A stretch of 32,290 bases of DNA from positions 1 to 32,290 of the forward strand of contig JANQMN010000063.1 of NCBI GenBank assembly GCA_028280065.1, in the 5' to 3' direction. Of this stretch, positions 26,629 through 32,290 are shown one piece after another; within the stretch, counting starts at the first letter, position 1, and each line of letters starts with the position of its first letter. The position numbers and the translations under genes are program-made. The notes below the pieces were generated by a model. The model was not told where the DNA came from. It saw nothing but the letters and a program-made list of their open reading frames with translations, and did not search any database. This DNA comes from Hahella sp. (GTDB lineage: Bacteria > Pseudomonadota > Gammaproteobacteria > Pseudomonadales > Oleiphilaceae).

Positions 26629-28389
26629 ATGAGCGTTGGTAAACAAATGTTCGCCGCCCTGCAAAAGGTCGGGAAATCTCTGATGCTGCCGGTGTCGGTA
26701 TTACCGGTAGCGGGTATCTTACTAGGCGTGGGTGCGGCTAAGTTCGGTTGGCTGCCCGAAGTCGTATCGCAAATTCTGGAACAGGCCGGAGGCGCGGTAT
26801 TCGGCAATATGGGATTGTTGTTTGCGATCGGTGTTGCCCTGGGTTTCACCAAAAATGATGGTGTAGCTGCCCTGGCTGCCGGTGTCGGCTACTTTATCAT
26901 GCTGAAAACCCTGGCGGTTCTCGCGCCGGGCACCGATGTCGGTATTCTTGGCGGAATCCTGGTGGGCGGAGTTGCAGCCTGGGCCTTTAACCGTTTCTTC
27001 AAACTCGAACTGCCGGCTTATCTTGGATTCTTCGCCGGTAAGCGTTCGGTACCGATCATTACCGGCTTCAGTGCCATTGCGCTGGCAGCGGTATTATCAA
27101 TGATCTGGCCGCCGATTGGGTCTGGCATTAAAGCATTCTCCATGTGGGCTGCTTATCAAAACCCTGAATTGGCCTTTGGTATCTATGGTGTGATCGAACG
27201 TGCGCTTATTCCTCTTGGCCTGCACCACATCTGGAATGCGCCTTTCTTCTTCGAAGCGGGCTCTTGTGTTAACTCTTCCGGTGAAGCACTTAACGGTGTA
27301 TTGACTTGCTACCTTTCTGCCGACGAAGCCACTCGCGCCGCAGGTAACGGTTTCGGTCAGTTAGCAGGTGGTTACATGTTCAAGATGTTCGGCCTGCCTG
27401 CTGCGGCTATCGCAATCTGGCAAACTGCCAAGCCTGAGAATCGCGCCAAAGTAGGCGGTATTATGCTCTCCGCAGCTTTCACATCTTTCCTGACAGGGAT
27501 CACCGAGCCAATCGAATTCTCATTCCTGTTCGTGGCCCCTATTTTGTACGTTATCCATGCGTTGTTGGCCGGTTCTGCCTTTGTCCTGACCAATATGTTC
27601 GGTCTGGTACACGGTACTTCTTTCTCCCACGGCTTCATTGATTATGTAGTGCTGTTTGCCAACTCCGAGAAAGGCCTGATGATCCCTGTATTCGGATTGG
27701 CATATGCCGCCATCTACTACACAGTATTCCGCGCAGTGATCATCAAACTCGACCTCAAAACACCTGGACGTGAAGTAGACGTTGAAGAAGGTGTAGATAT
27801 TCCTGCAGAAACCGATGATCGTGTCCGGGAAATTGTCATGGCATTCGGTGGTGGTGACAACATCGAAACATTGGATAACTGCATTACCCGACTGCGTATT
27901 GAAGTTAAAGATGTTGCCTTAGTCAATGAACCGATGATTAAAGCCATGGGGGCTTCTGCGGTAATCGTGATGGGCAATGGCGTACAGGCAATCTTCGGGT
28001 TGGAAGCGGATACCTTGAGGACTGCGATGGAAGAATTCCTGGCCAGTGGCGAGAAAGTCTCTGCAGTTCCTGCACGGTCAGCGCCTGCCACCGCGCAGCC
28101 AGTCAGTGCCGCTGCCGCTGGCACAGTTGAAACTGTCACCGCCGCCCAGAACGAACTGGCCCAGACGCTGCTCGAACTGCTCGGGGGTAAAGACAATATC
28201 AAGGACAGCATGGTGTGTGCAGACAGCCGCCTTCGGATCGAACTGAAGCAGCAAGTCAAGCTGGATGAAAATGCTCTGCAAGAAGCCGGTGTGAAGAACT
28301 TCATGCCCATCAATGAGCGGATAATGCATCTATTGCTGGGTGAGGGTGCCATGGGAACTGGGATGGCGTTGAAAAAACTTCTGGCTTAG
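26629..28389 (+). CDS. ptsG: PTS glucose transporter EIICB with an extra degenerate EIIB domain
   Basis: This inner-membrane permease imports and phosphorylates glucose. The 586 residues hold a PtsG-type EIIC domain (about 10-385) with [20 protein letters not shown] and [10 protein letters not shown], very close to E. coli PtsG. An EIIB domain (about 397-472) has phospho-Cys418 in LDNCITRLR. An Ala/Pro linker follows, then a second EIIB-like domain (about 508-586). In the second, Cys530 is one residue too early (C-ADS-RLR instead of C-IT-RLR), so the catalytic position is Ala531. The substrate is probably glucose from EIIC similarity; N-acetylglucosamine is possible, since NagF-NagE pairs look alike and no nag enzyme genes are here to decide. 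Confidence 0.9.
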   Translation: MSVGKQMFAALQKVGKSLMLPVSVLPVAGILLGVGAAKFGWLPEVVSQILEQAGGAVFGNMGLLFAIGVALGFTKNDGVAALAAGVGYFIMLKTLAVLAPGTDVGILGGILVGGVAAWAFNRFFKLELPAYLGFFAGKRSVPIITGFSAIALAAVLSMIWPPIGSGIKAFSMWAAYQNPELAFGIYGVIERALIPLGLHHIWNAPFFFEAGSCVNSSGEALNGVLTCYLSADEATRAAGNGFGQLAGGYMFKMFGLPAAAIAIWQTAKPENRAKVGGIMLSAAFTSFLTGITEPIEFSFLFVAPILYVIHALLAGSAFVLTNMFGLVHGTSFSHGFIDYVVLFANSEKGLMIPVFGLAYAAIYYTVFRAVIIKLDLKTPGREVDVEEGVDIPAETDDRVREIVMAFGGGDNIETLDNCITRLRIEVKDVALVNEPMIKAMGASAVIVMGNGVQAIFGLEADTLRTAMEEFLASGEKVSAVPARSAPATAQPVSAAAAGTVETVTAAQNELAQTLLELLGGKDNIKDSMVCADSRLRIELKQQVKLDENALQEAGVKNFMPINERIMHLLLGEGAMGTGMALKKLLA

Positions 28390-28417
28390 ATGCATAACAG
28401 TGCATTGATCAACAGAA

Positions 28418-28450
28418 CCCGCCTCCTAAACAGATATGTTAGGGGGCGGG
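28418..28450 (+). terminator. Strong GC-rich stem-loop between ptsG and glgC
   Basis: CCCGCCTCCTAA pairs with TTAGGGGGCGGG over 12 bp with one T-G wobble and a 9-base loop, 28 bases after the ptsG stop. No T-run follows, so it is not a textbook terminator. It may terminate partially, protect the pts message, or separate pts from glg expression. Confidence 0.45.
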
Positions 28451-28537
28451 ACTGCCCACCCGATCCACCAGGAACCAGAACATCAGGTGATAGAAATTCA
28501 CTTGTTTTTAAAGAATAAAGAATTGCCGGAGCAAACT

Positions 28538-29806
28538 ATGAATGACCAAAATCCACGTTATGTCAGTCGTCTGACCAAAGACACACTGGCCCTTGTCCTT
28601 GCCGGCGGCCGCGGCTCGAGATTGCATGAACTGACCGATTGGCGAGCCAAGCCGGCCCTTTACTTCGGCGGAAAATACCGGATTATCGACTTTCCGCTAT
28701 CCAACTGCATTAACTCCGGTATTCGCCGGGTTGGGGTTTTAACTCAGTACAAGGCGCACTCACTGGTGCGCCACCTGGTCTCCGGTTGGAGTCATTTCAA
28801 AAAGGAGTTGGGAGAATATGTCGAAATTTTACCGGCGTCCCAACGCTACTCGGAAGACTGGTACCTGGGGACTGCCGACGCTATTTTCCAGAATCTTGAT
28901 ATCATTCGCGCTGAGATGCCCAAGTATGTTCTGGTATTGTCCGGTGACCATATCTACAAAATGGACTATGGCGCAATGCTCGTGGCGCATGTAGAGAGCG
29001 GCGCCGAGATGACCGTGTCTTGCCTGGAGGTTCCCGTGGAAGAAGCTGCCGGTGCGTTTGGGGTGATGAAAGTGGATGCGGATAGCAGGGTGATGGCATT
29101 TGAAGAAAAGCCAGCCAATCCATCGCCTATTCCCGGTCAGGAAGAATTGACCCTGGCGTCCATGGGGAATTACATATTCAACACAGACTTCCTATTTGAT
29201 CAGTTGCAAAAAGATGCTGCCAGAGAAAACTCTTCTCACGATTTTGGCCATGATATCATTCCGGCTGTGGTCGATGAACATCATGTTCTTGCCTATCCTT
29301 TCAGGGATTTGGAAACCGGCGAGCGAGCCTACTGGCGTGATGTCGGAACTTTGGATTCCTTTTGGGAAGCCAACATGGAACTGGTTTCCACCAGTCCGGC
29401 GTTGAACATTTATGATAAAGATTGGCCTGTGTGGACTTATCAGGCCCAACTGCCACCGGCTAAATTTGTTTTTGATGACAGTGACCGTCGGGGTATGGCG
29501 GTTGATTCGATGGTGTCCGGCGGTTGCATCATCTCAGGTTCAAAAATCAAAGGTTCCTTGCTGTTTTCTGATGTTGTGGTCAACTCCTATTCGAGCATTG
29601 AGGAATCGGTAGTACTGCCGAACGCGACAATAGGCCGGAACTGTAAAATTCGTAAAGCCATTATTGATAGAAGTTGCCACGTGCCGGAAGGCAGTGTTAT
29701 CGGCTATGATGCCGAACAGGATAAAGCCAACGGATTCAGAGTGACGAATAAAGGAGTGGTGTTAGTCACCCGTGGGATGCTCGGTCAAGCAGAGGGATAT
29801 GTTTAA
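28538..29806 (+). CDS. glgC: Glucose-1-phosphate adenylyltransferase
   Basis: GlgC makes ADP-glucose from glucose-1-phosphate and ATP, the committed step of bacterial glycogen synthesis. The 422-residue protein has the nucleotide-binding [11 protein letters not shown] near residue 20, [20 protein letters not shown] with the allosteric and substrate lysines, and [10 protein letters not shown]. The FEEKP sugar-phosphate site follows, and a C-terminal left-handed beta-helix completes it. Length fits the family (about 420-430). The ATG at 28538 has a GGAG-like site; the longer frame upstream runs through the intergenic stem-loop. It precedes glgA by 88 bases. Confidence 0.97.
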   Translation: MNDQNPRYVSRLTKDTLALVLAGGRGSRLHELTDWRAKPALYFGGKYRIIDFPLSNCINSGIRRVGVLTQYKAHSLVRHLVSGWSHFKKELGEYVEILPASQRYSEDWYLGTADAIFQNLDIIRAEMPKYVLVLSGDHIYKMDYGAMLVAHVESGAEMTVSCLEVPVEEAAGAFGVMKVDADSRVMAFEEKPANPSPIPGQEELTLASMGNYIFNTDFLFDQLQKDAARENSSHDFGHDIIPAVVDEHHVLAYPFRDLETGERAYWRDVGTLDSFWEANMELVSTSPALNIYDKDWPVWTYQAQLPPAKFVFDDSDRRGMAVDSMVSGGCIISGSKIKGSLLFSDVVVNSYSSIEESVVLPNATIGRNCKIRKAIIDRSCHVPEGSVIGYDAEQDKANGFRVTNKGVVLVTRGMLGQAEGYV

Positions 29807-29894
29807 CCTTTTACCTAGAAACTGCAATTCACTTGGGATTCGGCCTAAACTCAGCCGGCACTACTTCTCATAAGTTGAAAATCAGGCGCAGATA

Positions 29895-31370
29895 ATGAAT
29901 ATAGTTTGGGCAACAAGTGAAGCCGCTCCCTTTGCGAAAACCGGCGGCTTGGCCGATGTATCCTACTCACTCCCCTATGCTCTGGCAGAGAATGGGCATC
30001 ATGTTTCGGTGTTCATGCCCTATTACCCGCAGATTATGGGGGATAGGTGCAATGATACGGAGTCTATCTATGATCTTCTGCGCGTGTCTTTCGGTGAAGG
30101 AAATGAGGAAAATGCGAGCATAAGGCGACATAAGATCAACGGTAATCTCACTTTTTACTTTATTGAGTACAACCGGTTCTTCGATCGCCCCAAACTATAC
30201 GACTGGGAAGGCAACGCCTACTCCGATAATGCCGAACGCTTCATTTTTCTGAGCCGGGCAATTATGCAGGCAGTACTTGCACTCGACCTTGACGTCGATG
30301 TCTTTCACAGTAATGACTGGCATACCGCTTTATGCAGTGTTTACCTAAAAAGCGCCCTATACAACTCACAAAGTAATTTTCGTCAGACAAAGTCGGTCAT
30401 CACGATTCATAACATTGGTTATCAGGGTGTCTTCCAAAAACCCAATCTTTATTGGACCGGGTTAGGTTGGGAGTACTTCAATGTTAATTGCCTGGAGTTC
30501 TACGATCAGATCAACTTCCTCAAAGCGGGTGTGCTGACTTCAGATATGGTGACCACTGTTAGCCCGACCTATGCCGAAGAAATATTGTCACCGGAGTTCG
30601 GGTTCGGCTTGGAGCGCGCCCTTCAGCACCGGGCCGTAAAAGGTAAACTGCGTGGCATTTTAAATGGAATCAATGTCCAGGAGTGGAATCCGGAAACAGA
30701 TAAGCTGATCCCTCACAACTATTCTGCCAAAGACCTGCAGGGAAAGTCGCGCTGCAAATATGCACTTCAAAAGGAGTTTGGTCTGCCAGCCCGACCCGAA
30801 GTGCCGCTTTATGGCGTCGTATCAAGACTGGCACACCAGAAGGGGCTTGATGTATTCATTGAGGCGATTGATGAAATGCTCAAGGAGGACGATGCTCAAT
30901 TCGTTGTTGTCGGTTCCGGAGAACTCTGGCAGGAAAACGCCATCGTTCAGTATGCTAAAGAATACCCGGAAAAGTTCGGCGGTTTTATTGGTTACAACAA
31001 CAAGCTCGCTCATATGATTGAAGCAGGCTCCGATCTATTTGTAATGCCATCAAGGTACGAGCCCTGTGGCCTCAACCAGATGTACAGTATGGCTTATGGC
31101 ACCATTCCCATTGTAAGCTCGACAGGTGGCCTTGAAGATACTGTAAAGAACTACTCCGCGCAGCGTATCGACACCGCCACCGGATTCAAAATGTACGATC
31201 TATACCCGGCAGCACTCAGAGAAACCATGCGATGGGCAGCATCGGTGTATCGAAATGATAAACCGGCGTTCAATAAGATGGTCAAAAACGGCATGGCGCT
31301 AGACTTCTCATGGCACCACACGGCAGTGGAATACGAGGAGTTATATCAATACGCAACCGCAAGATTTTAA
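29895..31370 (+). CDS. glgA: Glycogen synthase (ADP-glucose type, GT5)
   Basis: GlgA transfers glucose from ADP-glucose to growing alpha-1,4-glucan. The 491-residue protein has the GT5 signature KTGGLADV (about 16-23), HSNDWHTAL, the NGIN motif and the GT-B C-terminal VSRLAHQKGLD. SRYEPCGLNQMYSMAYGTIPIVSSTGGLEDTV contains the catalytic region. Branching enzyme (glgB), glgX and glgP are not in the window, so the rest of the glycogen set lies elsewhere. Confidence 0.97.
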   Translation: MNIVWATSEAAPFAKTGGLADVSYSLPYALAENGHHVSVFMPYYPQIMGDRCNDTESIYDLLRVSFGEGNEENASIRRHKINGNLTFYFIEYNRFFDRPKLYDWEGNAYSDNAERFIFLSRAIMQAVLALDLDVDVFHSNDWHTALCSVYLKSALYNSQSNFRQTKSVITIHNIGYQGVFQKPNLYWTGLGWEYFNVNCLEFYDQINFLKAGVLTSDMVTTVSPTYAEEILSPEFGFGLERALQHRAVKGKLRGILNGINVQEWNPETDKLIPHNYSAKDLQGKSRCKYALQKEFGLPARPEVPLYGVVSRLAHQKGLDVFIEAIDEMLKEDDAQFVVVGSGELWQENAIVQYAKEYPEKFGGFIGYNNKLAHMIEAGSDLFVMPSRYEPCGLNQMYSMAYGTIPIVSSTGGLEDTVKNYSAQRIDTATGFKMYDLYPAALRETMRWAASVYRNDKPAFNKMVKNGMALDFSWHHTAVEYEELYQYATARF

Positions 31371-31511
31371 TACAGATTTCCGGAAGCATCAGTCGAAGAT
31401 CTTCGCTTTAAATTCCAGAATCGCCTTCGGCAAGTCCTGACCAATCTGGTCGACAGCGCTGTCAAGTTTACTAAAGAAGGGCGCGGTCGATTATTGGACC
31501 AAACCTTTTAG
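31371..31511 (+). pseudogene. Histidine-kinase remnant (N-box region)
   Basis: Directly after the glgA stop, 46 open codons include LRQVLTNLVDSAVKFTKEG (about 31425-31484), which is the N-box of a sensor kinase ATPase domain. The second N-box asparagine is replaced by serine (VDSAVKF instead of xNAxKF), and no G1/G2 boxes follow before the TAG at 31509. There is no start codon or dimerisation domain. It is best read as a decayed piece of a larger kinase gene. Confidence 0.6.
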
Positions 31512-31708
31512 CTTTGCCATATCTCTCCGAATAAGACCATTGACTGTCACTACAGAACAACCAAACTCCTTAAGCACTATTGCAACGTAAAACTACTCTC
31601 ACTAAATACTGGAGCTCACACATCTCTGGTACAAATAGTCATTTAAGGTGCAACTCCGTACAACTTTCCTTACTATTTTAAAACGAAATAAGCGAACAGG
31701 CGGCTAAC
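31512..31708 (+). other. Intergenic stretch before the acyl-AMP ligase gene
   Basis: With the kinase remnant, this fills the 338 bases between glgA and the last gene. No convincing reading frame, terminator or consensus promoter is seen. An AT-rich part near 31660-31690 may contain the downstream gene's promoter. Confidence 0.3.
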
Positions 31709-32290
31709 ATGGAACAGCAGAAGGATCAGGAAAACATAACGCAATCGGAATCGGAAGCTAATTCAGATCCATCTGCTATTGTTCTTCAGATTGTCCGCGA
31801 TCATCTGCACGTCAATACAGGCGAGAATGGTTTGGAATCACAGGATAAACCTGATGAGCCAGATCCAGCACTGCAAAGGCAGTTCCAGAGGGTTAACCTC
31901 GACAGTGCCCTGGAAAGGGATTTAGGCTTTGATAGCCTGGCGCGTGCCGAAGTCATCAGGGTTATCGAGCAGACCTTTTCAATCACCATGCCAGAGCGGG
32001 CACTTCAAGACTCGGTAACTCCCAGAGACCTGCTCAAGCACCTGGCAGGTGCCAAGAAATCCTTGGGCCAAACCGACTTTTTAAGTCAGTCTGTAAAACC
32101 ACAAAGTTGGTCAGACAATGATATGGTTGAGGTTGAGCCTCTAGCTGCGCAAACACTCATTGATGTATTGGAATGGCACTATCGCCTGCATCCCAATCGC
32201 ACCCACATTTACTTCTACGATGAAAATAACCAATGTAATGAGATTCGGTATTCAGACTTGGTGTTAGCAGCAAAAAAATATGCGGCCGGA
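31709..32290 (+). CDS. Acyl carrier domain fused to an AMP-dependent ligase, 5' part only
   Basis: The frame opens at an ATG preceded by AGGCGG and is still open at the right edge (194 codons). An acidic N-terminus is followed by a phosphopantetheine carrier domain (about 22-120), with the attachment serine Ser76 in DLGFDSLARAEV. The segment after residue 150 (AAQTLIDVLEWHYRLHPNRTHIYFY, then EIRYSDL) is the typical start of a fatty-acyl-AMP ligase or other ANL enzyme. Such proteins activate an acid and load it on their own carrier. A multi-domain lipid or polyketide-type enzyme is expected beyond the edge; its product cannot be told. Confidence 0.8.
   Translation, partial: MEQQKDQENITQSESEANSDPSAIVLQIVRDHLHVNTGENGLESQDKPDEPDPALQRQFQRVNLDSALERDLGFDSLARAEVIRVIEQTFSITMPERALQDSVTPRDLLKHLAGAKKSLGQTDFLSQSVKPQSWSDNDMVEVEPLAAQTLIDVLEWHYRLHPNRTHIYFYDENNQCNEIRYSDLVLAAKKYAAG

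Noticed and set aside
27717-28352. 211-codon minus-strand frame opposite ptsG
   Set aside because: Low-complexity Ser/Thr-rich translation opposite the EIIB domains, typical of a shadow frame.
1-32290. CRISPR arrays, insertion sequences, tRNA genes or prophage att sites
   Set aside because: No regularly spaced repeats, transposase frames, cloverleaf sequences or integrase genes were recognised by eye; gene fragments are present without flanking mobile-element ends.

Overview
The window reads as a chromosomal segment of a gammaproteobacterium of moderate GC, of Pseudomonadales/Oceanospirillales/Cellvibrionales type. No species can be named from the sequence. The order tyrS, M23 peptidase, anmK, erpA, bactofilin, DUF6776-like, argC matches, from memory, the block beside an rRNA operon in Pseudomonas. 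Two stable-RNA-type promoters at the left edge point out of the window, so a 16S gene probably lies just beyond base 1 on the minus strand.

Layout: (1) 1-7611, conserved housekeeping block: tyrS, murein peptidase, AnmK, an exported DsrE-like protein, Fe-S carrier ErpA, bactofilin, a coiled-coil membrane protein and ArgC. (2) 7751-11328, a CLC chloride transporter followed by hemJ and hemL, two haem/porphyrin genes. (3) 11599-17852, an RND efflux pair, a DUF2505-like protein and a membrane diguanylate cyclase. (4) 17853-23675, an accessory region holding a sigma-54-type promoter, a structured leader, a Ro60/TROVE-like vWA protein, an ARPP-1-like protein with a Fis-type HTH, then gene fragments (SnoaL-like, an unnamed 'DHHWYR' family, a slipin C-terminus) around an intact acyl-CoA dehydrogenase. 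(5) 23765-31370, sugar uptake and storage: an EIIA-HPr-EI fusion, PtsG, GlgC and GlgA. Together they take in glucose as glucose-6-phosphate and build ADP-glucose and then glycogen. Phosphoglucomutase is not in the window. (6) 31371-32290, a histidine-kinase remnant and the 5' end of a carrier-protein/acyl-AMP ligase gene cut by the right edge.

The most interesting part is region 4. A Ro60-like gene sits behind a -24/-12 promoter, with an IHF-like site and palindromes upstream. Its leader can fold into nested helices, and a slipin remnant lies a few genes away. Sigma-54 control, Ro60-like proteins, Y RNAs and slipins recall bacterial Rtc-type RNA-repair loci, but no rtcB, rtcA or rtcR is present here. 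The locus may be a reduced or variant RNA-quality-control system in which an ARPP-1/HTH protein is the partner. That reading is inference.
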